Source: Nitrospirae bacterium MYbinv3
GTDB lineage: Bacteria; Nitrospirota; Thermodesulfovibrionia; Thermodesulfovibrionales; Magnetobacteriaceae
DNA length: 33,940 nucleotides
Direction: 5' to 3'
Assembly: GCA_002753395.1 (NCBI GenBank)
Contig: PEAB01000038.1
Location: 1-33,940 of the forward strand
Positions 24,916 through 33,847 of this stretch are shown here, one piece after another. Under the pieces are notes generated by a model. That model worked only from the letters and a program-made list of their open reading frames with translations, ran no database searches and was not told the origin of the DNA. How positions within the stretch are numbered: the first letter of the stretch is position 1; each line of letters opens with the position of its first letter. Made by a program: the position numbers and the translations under genes.

Positions 24916-25875
24916 TTAACTAACCTGAGACAAACGCCATCGTATAGTATTCCGAATCCCTTCTTCAAGCATAACCCTGGCCTCAACGCCTAGGACGGTC
25001 TTTGACTTATCTACCAACAGGCAGCTCTTTTTAAGGTCACCGGCTCTGGCAGGTCTACTAATGGGGATACCTAAGCGTTCATCCAGGTCGGGTTTATACA
25101 ACTTTAACATATCATATATTACGTCAAACAACTCCCTGGTATGAGTCTCCTTACCTGTGCCTATGTTTACGGCCTCACCACTGCCCCTATCGATGGCCGC
25201 AAGGTTGGCCGCCACGACGTCGGAGACATTGCAGTAGTCGCGAATCATACCCATTGGTTCATCCTGATAGTGATACAAAACGCACTCCTGGCCGCTCAAG
25301 AGTCTATCCATAAATATCGCAACCACACCGGCCTCTCCATGAGGTATCTGTCTTGGCCCATAGACGTTGGCATATCTTAAGACGGTATAGTCTAATGCGT
25401 ATTGATGTCTATAAAAGTACAGGTATTGCTCCGACACCGCCTTTGTTACCGCATAGGGCGATAGCGGCTGCGGGTGGCAGGACTCCGAGGTTGGGTACTC
25501 GGTAGCCTCTCCGTAGATAGCGCCTTAGGAGGATATAAAAATAACCTTCCGTACCTCTGTCCGTCTTGCCGCCTCAAGTAGATTGATAAGCCCCAATACG
25601 TTGACATCTGCGTCATAGCCTGGGTCATCCACAGAGGCAGGTACCGACATCTGGGCTGCGTGGAGGTTTATTATGTCAAACATCTCTTTTTGAAAGACCT
25701 TTAGCACCTCTCTACTGCGGATATCCATAAGATAGAAACGAGCTTTTGGGTTGACGTTCTCCCACTTACCACCTGAGAGGTTGTCCATGACGACAACGTC
25801 ATACCCCGCCTCTACGTAGGCATCAACCACGTTTGAACCTATAAAACCGGCCCCGCCCGTAACTAATATCTTCAT
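24916..25875 (-). pseudogene. NAD-dependent sugar-nucleotide epimerase broken by an in-frame TAA
   Basis: One continuous frame of 320 codons encodes a GalE/WcaG-like short-chain epimerase: GGAGFIGS (7-14) NAD-binding loop, conserved NVLGLINLLEA, the catalytic YAVTK, then VLRYANVYGP and a substrate domain. Codon 117 (25525-25527) is TAA, in the strand ending in the active-site Ser/Thr, where related proteins read SSGG or SSSA before the IYGE motif. Both sides are in the same frame and otherwise intact, so the change is a point mutation or a base-call error, not decay. A TCA to TAA single change would explain it. The second half could start at GTG 25437, but without the NAD fold. Confidence 0.85.
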
Positions 25876-25888
25876 ACTACACTGATTA

Positions 25889-25918
25889 ATAATGAATTGA
25901 AGCTAACTTTTTTGTCAA
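25889..25918 (-). promoter_or_regulatory. Possible promoter of the epimerase gene
   Basis: Minus-strand TTGACA (25913-25918) and CATTAT (25889-25894) are 18 bases apart. The implied start of transcription leaves only about 7 bases before the ATG, so it would be nearly leaderless; the match may be chance. Confidence 0.3.
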
Positions 25919-25963
25919 GTAACCAAAGCATTGATAAGTACCTGCTCATAATTAATTATATAC

Positions 25964-26056
25964 AAAAAAGGGAGGGCTTTGCCTCTGCCGCAGGGGTTCG
26001 CAACCCCCTCCCTCAGACCCACCCACAAGGGGACCAGCCCCCTTGACCCCATTATA
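25964..26056 (-). terminator. GC-rich repeat acting as terminator of the Cache kinase operon (copy 2)
   Basis: Reading the minus strand, GGGTCAAGG is followed by a CCCCTTG-type hairpin, then a long hairpin with arms GGGAGGG (26006-26012) and CCCTCCC (25970-25976) enclosing an inner GGGGTT/AACCCC hairpin, ending in six T (25969-25964). It begins about 24 bases after the kinase stop at 26080. Same repeat family as 15052-15113 and 33743-33888. Confidence 0.75.
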
Positions 26057-26079
26057 CAAAGATCATCCCCATGAATCTC

Positions 26080-27885
26080 TTAAGTACCCACAGCAATCAG
26101 CTTTATTATAAACTCCGTTCCCTCTTCTATGTTTCTGGTTAGCAACTTGCCGCCCATGTTTTTTTCTATTATTGTTTTTGAGATAAATAGGCCAAGACCG
26201 GTACCTTGTTCTTTAAATTTAGTTGAAAAATATGGTTCAAAGATTTTATCTCGTATATCTTCAGGTATTCCACCACCATTATCAGTTATCGAAATAATTA
26301 TTTCACCATTACTTTCCGAGAATATCATATTGATTTTCCCTGTAAAGTCAGAACTGCTTTTAATCCGTTTATATAATATGGCATCCCTAGAATTATTCAT
26401 TAAGTTAAGGATCACCTGTTTAAATTCATTTGGATAACCTATAGTTATTGGTGTTAGTTCAGTGTTGGTAGTCTCAAGGCTTATTTCTAAATCGTTTTTC
26501 TTATATGAACTGCCAAGCATGTATAGCAGCTCTTCAATTGCGGTTATTACGTTAAAATTGATCTTTTCTTTAATTGGTAACAAGAAGTTTCTAAAATCAT
26601 CAATGGTTCGTATCATAAAATTGACTTGTTCACGTGTGGTACTAACTGTTTTATCAATATACTCTTTATCAAGCTCTCCATATTCATAGGCATCCTTAAT
26701 GTCATAGATGTTTAGGGATAAAGCATTCAATGGTTGTTTCCACTGATGAACTATCATACCGATCATTTCACCTATTGTTGCCATCTTAGATTGTTGAATC
26801 AGTAGTTGTTCATTCTGTTGTCTCAACTTTATTTCACAATCAACAGTCTGTTCTAAATCCTTGGTTAGAGATTGCAGTTGCTTTGTTTTGCTCTGCAAGT
26901 CCTCCTCCGCCTGCTCACGATACGTTGTGAATTTATAAGATAAGTACATGAATACAAAAGTACCGATGATGAAGATAACTACCAGAGTTGACGTTATAGT
27001 AAGTTCATGCTTCCAGTCCCTAAGATAATCATTAGCAGCTATTCCTACAACGACATAAAGGGGATAGTTAGTTATCTTTCGATAAGAAACATATTTTGCC
27101 ATGTTATCAAAACTCGTTGGTGTAAAAAACGTACCAAACGTCTGCCCTGCCTCATAACGTCTTCTAAGTTCTGGAGATATATTCTTATTGCCGATATCGC
27201 TTCCAACAATCTTGGGTTGAGGATATCGGGTGATTATTGCCATCTCCCAATTACGCAAGCTAATCCCCCCGTTAGGTCCTACATCAATAGAAGAAAATAT
27301 CTTAGTAATGTGCTCTAATGCAATGTTAGCATAAACAATACCAGCAAAAGAGCCGTCCGAGTAATCGATCCGTCTGGCAAGTGCAACAACCCATTTCTTG
27401 CTGATGCGTGCAAAGACAGGCTTTGATATTACCAACTTGAACGCTGTATCACTGTAGGCTCCAATAAAGAAATCCCGGTCCGAAAGATTTACCTTGGAGC
27501 CTTGTGGCACGCCAAGGCCATACCTTACAGTTCCCTGCGCATCGGTTATCCTCAGGCTTTCAAGTGTGGGCAAACGTCTCTGATGCTCCGCAAGGAGTGA
27601 AGTTAAACTATTGCCGTCAATGTTACCAGTATCATTCATTTTTTTTACCTCATCGGCGATGTCTACCAAGATCATATCTATTTTATCTATAAATCCACCT
27701 ACGTATTGTTCAAGCACCTGAGATAGGTTTTGAGATGTGACGGCAGCCCTTTGCTCTGCTTGATGTCTGCTGTTACGCAGATATCCAACACTCAGAACTA
27801 TGACAAAGAGGTCGATCAGCAATATGCCTATTGCTAGCATCTTGAAGAAGATGGATAGAGATGCTGTGTTTTTGTCTTTAATCAA
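26080..27885 (-). CDS. Cache-domain sensor histidine kinase
   Basis: The 601 residues show a transmembrane segment (about 16-37), an extracellular double-Cache-like sensor (40-290, with LRITDAQGTVRYG and SDRDFF), a second transmembrane segment (296-317), a coiled coil, the phosphoacceptor motif IVHQWKQPLNAL (His380) and a HATPase (DNGGGIP, GTGLGLFISK). Cache sensors usually bind small carboxylates, amino acids or similar solutes in the periplasm. TTG 27885 is the only early start; ATG at residue 16 would remove the positive residues before the membrane segment. No clear ribosome binding site is seen. It lies 12 bases after the large kinase and shares its transmitter type. Confidence 0.9.
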   Translation of the reverse strand: MIKDKNTASLSIFFKMLAIGILLIDLFVIVLSVGYLRNSRHQAEQRAAVTSQNLSQVLEQYVGGFIDKIDMILVDIADEVKKMNDTGNIDGNSLTSLLAEHQRRLPTLESLRITDAQGTVRYGLGVPQGSKVNLSDRDFFIGAYSDTAFKLVISKPVFARISKKWVVALARRIDYSDGSFAGIVYANIALEHITKIFSSIDVGPNGGISLRNWEMAIITRYPQPKIVGSDIGNKNISPELRRRYEAGQTFGTFFTPTSFDNMAKYVSYRKITNYPLYVVVGIAANDYLRDWKHELTITSTLVVIFIIGTFVFMYLSYKFTTYREQAEEDLQSKTKQLQSLTKDLEQTVDCEIKLRQQNEQLLIQQSKMATIGEMIGMIVHQWKQPLNALSLNIYDIKDAYEYGELDKEYIDKTVSTTREQVNFMIRTIDDFRNFLLPIKEKINFNVITAIEELLYMLGSSYKKNDLEISLETTNTELTPITIGYPNEFKQVILNLMNNSRDAILYKRIKSSSDFTGKINMIFSESNGEIIISITDNGGGIPEDIRDKIFEPYFSTKFKEQGTGLGLFISKTIIEKNMGGKLLTRNIEEGTEFIIKLIAVGT

Positions 27886-27897
27886 AACGAGTTCTGC

Positions 27898-30800
27898 TCA
27901 TTTATTGCTAATCTCAATTGTAAACACAGCGCCATCTCTAACATTATGGGCATATAGTTTACCATTCATAATTCTTTCTACTATCATCTTTGATGTATAT
28001 AATCCTAATCCGGTACCTTGTTTTTTGAACTTTGTCGTAAAATAGGGTTCATAGATTTTGTCATTTAATCCCTCTGGTATCCCTCCGCCATTGTCCGCTA
28101 CTGCTATACAAATTGTTCCATTTTTTTTGTAGAAAGAGATATCTATGACCCCATCATCTATTAATAACCCTTTGGTTCTTCTTTCATCAATTGCATCGAC
28201 AGCGTTATTTATCAGGTTTAACAACACCTGAGTGAGTTCATTTCTATTAGACATGACTCCCATTTCACCACAACACAACACCGATAACGCCCTCTCAAAT
28301 ACTCCTCCATGAAGAGAGCAACTAAACTTAAACGTTATATCCTTTGATTGAAGCTCGTCATAAAACAACGACACGACCTCATCAATGCAGGTTCTAATAT
28401 CATATGTCTCATGTTCCGATGTTGTTTTAACGAGATCTCTGAAGGTATCGATAACGTTAGACATGTATTGGATATGAGAGCCAGCCTTGTCTACCAGTTC
28501 ATATAAGTATTCCTTATCTAATTCTCCATAGTTATAGGCGTCTTTAATATCAAAAATCAGTGAATTAATGGCATTTAGTGGTTGTCTCCAATGGTGGGCA
28601 ATATTTATTAATAATTCACCAAGAGACGATATCTTTGATTGATTTATCAGTAAGTAATCCTTTTGTCTGCTATTATTGACTTCCTCTTCGACTCTCAGTT
28701 TTAGTGTCCTATTTATTTGCTCTAGTTCCCTAAATAAACGGGCATTTTCTATAGATATTGCCATCTGAGGTATCAGTATATTTAAAACTGTTATACGATT
28801 GGCAGAAAATACCCCTGTTGTAAGATTGTTTTCGAGGTATAAAACCCCTATAACCTTTTTTACATGGATAACCGGTAACGATAAGATTGACCTTGGCTTC
28901 TTCCTTCTTATATATGGGTCGGCTCCAAATTGTTCGTCCTCAATAGCGTTATCAATAATAACAGTTTTACCGGTATTGGCAACATAATGGACTATCTCGC
29001 CAGAGATATCAAGATCAACACTAAGAGGTGTCGAGTGCAATATTTGTATGTCATCCAAGTTGGATGAGGATTCAACAAACAACACCCCCTCTGACAAAAA
29101 CAATATAACCCCTCTCTGCGCCCCAGCCGTTTCCATAATAATCTTCATCATCTTTGTCAACAGTTTATCCATGTCGACTTCACTTGAGATGATCTGCGTG
29201 GACTCCATTACAGAAACTAAATCATATCCCGTAACGCTACCTGTTGTAGTATACGTACTTAACGATTGTATAAAGCCTGTGTGTCTCGTCTCCACCGATT
29301 CAAATAAATCAGGGTAGACTATCTTTAACCTTTGAGATTTGTATATAGCGCCCCATGTAAAATATTCATAAACCGCTTCATTCATATAAACTCTTGCTAT
29401 CTTAGTGTTGTTTTTTTGTAACCAAAACTTTGCCATAAGCTCATTTACAAGTGCTTCAACCTGGATGAACCCGTTTTCCTTAGCAGATTGAATCGATTGT
29501 TCATACAACGTTATCGCTTCCATATCATCTCCGGTAATACAGGCAATCTCCGCACTTATCAAATAATACATATGAAGAAAGTTCTCTTTACAGTTTTCCG
29601 CCCATATCCACATCTGCTTTTTAACTGCAAGCAGCTTCTCCATATGTATTTTCTTTTCTTCCTCTGAAGCCATTGTATAAAGTGATGCGATAACTAAAGA
29701 ATAATAGAACCTGTATTGGGCTGTAGGCAAGAGACTCTGTGTTGCAACTGAGATAAGTCTTTTTTCAACCTCCTCTGAGACCTCTAATGCCTCTTTTGAC
29801 CTGTCATATAAATAAAGCACTTGCATCTTGAGGATATAGTATATGCAGAGAACCTGTATGTTTCCATTGGCATTACACTGGCGCAGGTACTCGTCCTCTG
29901 TCAGTTCGTTATACTGAAAAACACTATCTGTTTTTCCTTGCAAATTAGAGATTATTATCTGAACACCTGTGATTAAATCAATAGCCCACCGGTTTTGTCT
30001 GGCCTTACTGAATTTAATTAATTTCGTTAGTTCCTCTTCAAGCTCGTTTAATGGTTTTCCATAATAAAACATGCAGTAGGTGTTGTGCCCAAAGGCATAG
30101 CCTGAGTACTGCAAGTTACCAGATTCTAAACCAGCATGGTATGCCTCGTTGTAGTCCTCCTCTGCATATTTAAGATGTTTATACCATGGTTTTAAGGAAC
30201 TTCCTATCATTAAATACGCTACGCTTCTATCGGATGGATTGTTATATTTTTTACACAGGTTCTCGGTAAGTTCGGCATATTCTGATGCTGACTTATAATC
30301 GTTAAAGACATAACCCAGAAGTCCGCCAAAAGATGGGTATGTATAAGTAGCAGAGGAGACGTCACCGTATTTGAGGCAAAGTAGGACCTCCATAGGGATA
30401 ATAACCGCCCATAGTCTTTGATGGGTGCGATAGCATGGTGGTCCAAGGCTTGTTAACAACCTCATGGCAATTATCTTATCTTGCCGGGTCATTGGGGGTA
30501 AATCGATAAGCGAACTTATGGTTTTTCCTTTCATTAGTGCCATGACATTAGCAATTTGTTCGTCTCGTGCCTTTGGCAAATCACCGGTGTCCTCCGGCAG
30601 CTTTATGCCAACATATGAGAGGGCATCTCTGGCGGTTTGAATGGCCTCTTTGTATCTAGCCCTCATCGTATACTGCACTATAAGTATATGGAGAAGCTCG
30701 GCCTTTTCTTCTGGTGTTCTAATATACTCCAAGGCGGCATAGATGTACCTCTCTGAAATGTCGTCATTATCATTGAGGTATTCAACCGTTGCCCTTTCTT

Positions 30801-33195
30801 TGTATATCTCCTTTGCTAATTCGTAGTTTCTGTCCCATATACTGTCAGGCAATCTTTCCATGGCGTATTTCAAGTAGGTCAGCGAGGCTGAGTATGCAAT
30901 AGATTCCCTTGCTTTTTGGGAAGCCCGGAGGTTTAATTCGCATAGTTCTATCAATTCCAGGTCTGTTGTAATCAGACTTCTTCCCTTGTTCAAGTGGTCT
31001 AATACTGTGAAAATATTCCCGTTAAGACTTTCTCTACTGAAGTGTCTTATTAAGCGTTGTCCTATATTATAGTGGATTGATTCTATATTGTTTTCATCCA
31101 GTAGGGAGTATGCTGCCTGCTGTACACGATCATGCAAGAACTTAAAATTCATTATTATTGGCTTAGCGCTTAGGATATCTTCCTTTGTTATTTCAAGGGC
31201 TGAGGTAGAGAGTATCAATTCCTCATTGATTGCGGGCATAAGTTGTTGATACAAATCTATTGGTTGTGTCTTCATAATCACAGATATCGTATCTAAGTCA
31301 AACCTGTTACCAATGCATGACGCCATACTCAGCGCATATTGAGTAGTTTCTGGAAACTTCCTCAGTTTGTGTATCATAAAATCAACAACGTTATCAGTAA
31401 TGTCTGCTTTTTCAATTAACGAGATATCACAGGACCAGCCAAATCTTTCTTCTTTACAACTATCAGAATTATAACTAAACTTAATAAGCCCATCTTCATA
31501 CAATCTCTTGAGAAATTGATTGATGAAAAACGGGTTACCTGCTGTCTTGCTTATAACGATATCAACTAACCTTAAGACGTCTTCATTACGGCTATGGAGG
31601 GTATCGCATAACAGTTGTTCTATATCAACGCTATTTAGAGGGTCAAGGTTGATCTCGTTGATAGTTGTTCCTGACTTCTTTAGTCTATTGATAGAGAGCA
31701 TCAGGGGATGTGTAGGACTCACCTCATTATCCCTGTAAGCCCCTATAAGGATAAAATGATTTATTTCCTTATCAAGCACTATCAATTCAATAAGTCTAAG
31801 CGTGGTTATATCTGCCCACTGAAGGTCGTCCAGAAATATAACCAACGGGTGTTCTCTCTGAGAAAACTGCTTAATAAAACTGGTAAAAATCTCATTAAAA
31901 CGGTTCTGTGCCTCAACTGGAGGCAGTTCTTGCACAGGCGGCTGTTCTCCGATTATCAATTTCATCTCAGGGATTACGTCTATTATTACCCGACCGCTTG
32001 CTCCTAAAGCTCTCATAAACTGCTGCCTCCACCACCCTAACTGTTCACCGCTTTCAGACAGTAACTGGTTTAACAACCCCCTGAACGCACCGATTATAGC
32101 ACTGCATGGTATGTTTCTTTGAAACTGATCAAATTTACCGTGTGAAAAATATCCTCGGCTGGCCGTAACCGGTTTGTATAATTCCTTAATTAGAGATGTC
32201 TTTCCAATCCCAGAATATCCGTAAACAAGTACCATCTGACGTCCACCGTTAGATACCTCATCAAATCTCTCCATTAAACCTGATAACTCACTGTCTCTTC
32301 CGTAGAGCTTATTAGAAATATGCAACTTATTTGGCACATCGTGTCTTCCAATTATAAAACTTGATATCTCACCATTTAATAGTTTTATGCAATCGACCAG
32401 GTCAACCTTTATACCGTGTGCGCTCTGATATCTGTCAGAAGGGGATTTGCTTAGCAGTTTCATTACAACATCTGACAAGAGTACAGGTATATCACTGTTT
32501 GTCATGTGTGGCGGCTTAGGTTCCTTGGCAATATGGCAATATACTATATCCAGCGGATCATTAAAGGCAAATGGAAGCATGTTACATAATAACTCATACA
32601 GGGTTATCCCAAAAGAGTAGTAATCTGTACGATAATCTATCGGTATATTCACTCTTCCTGTCTGCTCCGGCGATATGTATGACAGTGTTCCTTCTATTAA
32701 CTCTGGGATCGATATGATCGGGTCTTCTCTTGATAATACTGTAGATATCCCAAAATCTATTATCTTTAGCTCCCAAGTATCTGGGTTTAAAACGATATTT
32801 GATGGATTTATATCTTTATGGATTATGTGTGCTGAGTGGAGCTCCTCCAAGGCGTCTGCTATTATACATCCTAACGATAAGACCTCTTTGGTTGTAAGTT
32901 TACTGCGCCTATATAATGTTTTTAAAGATTCTCCACCAAAATCCTCAAATATTATAGCTAATGTGTTATTATACTTTACAAGCTCATATGAACATATCAC
33001 ATGTTCAAAATTTTTCCCGTAGGTTATTTCATATTCTTGCTTGTAGCGGTTAAGAGATCTTTGTTTGGGATATTCGTCTCTAAGTATCTTTATGATTACA
33101 GGTACAGTATCTATAAGACGAATAGCTCGATAAACAACGCTATTGTTGTTTTCATCCGTCTTAGAAATTACTCTATAACCCTTTAATTCAATCAC
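27898..33195 (-). CDS. Trifunctional Ser/Thr kinase - STAND ATPase - GAF - histidine kinase
   Basis: The 1765 residues run: Ser/Thr kinase (7-270; Lys36, HKDINPSN with Asp128, DFG at 147-149, SPEQTG), AAA/STAND ATPase (about 297-520; GYSGIGKTS at 326-334, LVIFLDDLQWAD near 451-462), a long TPR-like helical region (about 700-1290), GAF (about 1325-1490), coiled coil, and a histidine kinase with IAHHWRQPLNAI (His1534), DNGGGIP and GTGLGLYTSK. This is the known large family of hybrid Ser/Thr-histidine kinases found in cyanobacteria, myxobacteria and others. It has no membrane segment, so it is cytoplasmic. All catalytic residues appear intact. Start is GTG, 7 bases after the receiver gene, without a strong ribosome binding site. 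Confidence 0.93.
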   Translation of the reverse strand: MIELKGYRVISKTDENNNSVVYRAIRLIDTVPVIIKILRDEYPKQRSLNRYKQEYEITYGKNFEHVICSYELVKYNNTLAIIFEDFGGESLKTLYRRSKLTTKEVLSLGCIIADALEELHSAHIIHKDINPSNIVLNPDTWELKIIDFGISTVLSREDPIISIPELIEGTLSYISPEQTGRVNIPIDYRTDYYSFGITLYELLCNMLPFAFNDPLDIVYCHIAKEPKPPHMTNSDIPVLLSDVVMKLLSKSPSDRYQSAHGIKVDLVDCIKLLNGEISSFIIGRHDVPNKLHISNKLYGRDSELSGLMERFDEVSNGGRQMVLVYGYSGIGKTSLIKELYKPVTASRGYFSHGKFDQFQRNIPCSAIIGAFRGLLNQLLSESGEQLGWWRQQFMRALGASGRVIIDVIPEMKLIIGEQPPVQELPPVEAQNRFNEIFTSFIKQFSQREHPLVIFLDDLQWADITTLRLIELIVLDKEINHFILIGAYRDNEVSPTHPLMLSINRLKKSGTTINEINLDPLNSVDIEQLLCDTLHSRNEDVLRLVDIVISKTAGNPFFINQFLKRLYEDGLIKFSYNSDSCKEERFGWSCDISLIEKADITDNVVDFMIHKLRKFPETTQYALSMASCIGNRFDLDTISVIMKTQPIDLYQQLMPAINEELILSTSALEITKEDILSAKPIIMNFKFLHDRVQQAAYSLLDENNIESIHYNIGQRLIRHFSRESLNGNIFTVLDHLNKGRSLITTDLELIELCELNLRASQKARESIAYSASLTYLKYAMERLPDSIWDRNYELAKEIYKERATVEYLNDNDDISERYIYAALEYIRTPEEKAELLHILIVQYTMRARYKEAIQTARDALSYVGIKLPEDTGDLPKARDEQIANVMALMKGKTISSLIDLPPMTRQDKIIAMRLLTSLGPPCYRTHQRLWAVIIPMEVLLCLKYGDVSSATYTYPSFGGLLGYVFNDYKSASEYAELTENLCKKYNNPSDRSVAYLMIGSSLKPWYKHLKYAEEDYNEAYHAGLESGNLQYSGYAFGHNTYCMFYYGKPLNELEEELTKLIKFSKARQNRWAIDLITGVQIIISNLQGKTDSVFQYNELTEDEYLRQCNANGNIQVLCIYYILKMQVLYLYDRSKEALEVSEEVEKRLISVATQSLLPTAQYRFYYSLVIASLYTMASEEEKKIHMEKLLAVKKQMWIWAENCKENFLHMYYLISAEIACITGDDMEAITLYEQSIQSAKENGFIQVEALVNELMAKFWLQKNNTKIARVYMNEAVYEYFTWGAIYKSQRLKIVYPDLFESVETRHTGFIQSLSTYTTTGSVTGYDLVSVMESTQIISSEVDMDKLLTKMMKIIMETAGAQRGVILFLSEGVLFVESSSNLDDIQILHSTPLSVDLDISGEIVHYVANTGKTVIIDNAIEDEQFGADPYIRRKKPRSILSLPVIHVKKVIGVLYLENNLTTGVFSANRITVLNILIPQMAISIENARLFRELEQINRTLKLRVEEEVNNSRQKDYLLINQSKISSLGELLINIAHHWRQPLNAINSLIFDIKDAYNYGELDKEYLYELVDKAGSHIQYMSNVIDTFRDLVKTTSEHETYDIRTCIDEVVSLFYDELQSKDITFKFSCSLHGGVFERALSVLCCGEMGVMSNRNELTQVLLNLINNAVDAIDERRTKGLLIDDGVIDISFYKKNGTICIAVADNGGGIPEGLNDKIYEPYFTTKFKKQGTGLGLYTSKMIVERIMNGKLYAHNVRDGAVFTIEISNK

Positions 33196-33202
33196 TTTAG
33201 TT

Positions 33203-33613
33203 TTATAAAAGTTCTACTGATAATCTATATAGATGATCTAAAAACTGATCTTCATTTATTGGCTTTATGAAATACCCCTGAATTATATATTTCTTTGCCA
33301 TTTTCAGAGAGGCTTCATCTGATATAGCCGAAATTACAACTATAGGAACTGTCTTGTCAATCTCCCTTATATGTTTAATCAACTCAAGCCCATCGTGTTT
33401 AGGCATCAGGAGATCGGTCAACACTATGTCAGGTTTGAATTTTATGTATAACTCCAACCCTCCTTTACCATCACTGGCTGTATATATCTCTTTAAACCTT
33501 CTCCTCAGTGATTTTAATGACGCCTCTTTAACCATTTCCTCATCCTCTACAAACAATAGCGTCAGGGTTTGCTTAATCTTCTGTATGTATTCTTTTTGCT
33601 TATCGTCAGTCAT
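33203..33613 (-). CDS. Stand-alone receiver (CheY-like response regulator)
   Basis: The 136 residues form a single receiver domain: FVEDEE acidic pocket (21-26), phosphoacceptor Asp67 in LTDLLMPKHDG, a conserved Ser95 and Lys117 in FIKPIN. There is no DNA-binding or enzymatic output domain, so it probably acts by protein contact or as a phosphate shuttle. It is first in the three-gene minus-strand set with the Ser/Thr-histidine kinase (7-base gap) and the Cache kinase, so it is the likely phosphoacceptor for one or both. A promoter-like pair lies 50-80 bases upstream. Confidence 0.92.
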   Translation of the reverse strand: MTDDKQKEYIQKIKQTLTLLFVEDEEMVKEASLKSLRRRFKEIYTASDGKGGLELYIKFKPDIVLTDLLMPKHDGLELIKHIREIDKTVPIVVISAISDEASLKMAKKYIIQGYFIKPINEDQFLDHLYRLSVELL

Positions 33614-33663
33614 ATCATTTTATCATTTTCACTCATTGGTGATTGAAAAACGCGTATACACCC

Positions 33664-33693
33664 ATATTACCATACCCTTATTAGCTCTTTCAA
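33664..33693 (-). promoter_or_regulatory. Sigma70-like promoter of the receiver-kinase operon
   Basis: On the minus strand TTGAAA (33688-33693) and TAATAT (33664-33669) are 18 bases apart, leaving a leader of about 45 bases before the receiver ATG. Neither box is perfect. No operator recognised. Confidence 0.45.
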
Positions 33694-33742
33694 TACTTCA
33701 CTGGATTAGGGTGAATAACAAAGTCGTGTTTTTTTCAAAGAA

Positions 33743-33786
33743 GGGGAGGCTCTGCCCACTGCCGCAGGGGTTCGCAACCCCTCCCC
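33743..33786 (-). repeat. GC-rich hairpin repeat, copy 3
   Basis: Arms GGGGAGG (33743-33749) and CCTCCCC (33780-33786) enclose an inner GGGGTT/AACCCC hairpin, with the same CTGCCGCAGGGGTTCGCAA core as 25986-26003. On the minus strand a T-rich stretch follows after a short gap. Confidence 0.6.
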
Positions 33787-33823
33787 TCAGACCTAATGCT
33801 GTTGACTTAAGGTTGTGAAGATG

Positions 33824-33847
33824 AAAAAAAGGAGGGCTTTGCCCTCC
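33824..33847 (-). terminator. Strong intrinsic terminator (minus strand)
   Basis: Perfect 7-base GC-rich arms GGAGGGC (33831-33837) and GCCCTCC (33841-33847) with a 3-base loop, followed on the minus strand by seven T (33830-33824). It probably ends a gene lying to the right of the window. The upstream part of the repeat includes the perfect palindrome AAGGGAAC/GTTCCCTT at 33863-33880. Confidence 0.75.

Noticed and set aside
25446-25628. Minus-strand open frame bridging the epimerase stop
   Set aside because: It is in a different frame. The epimerase itself stays in one frame on both sides of the TAA, so no frameshift gene or programmed slip is needed.
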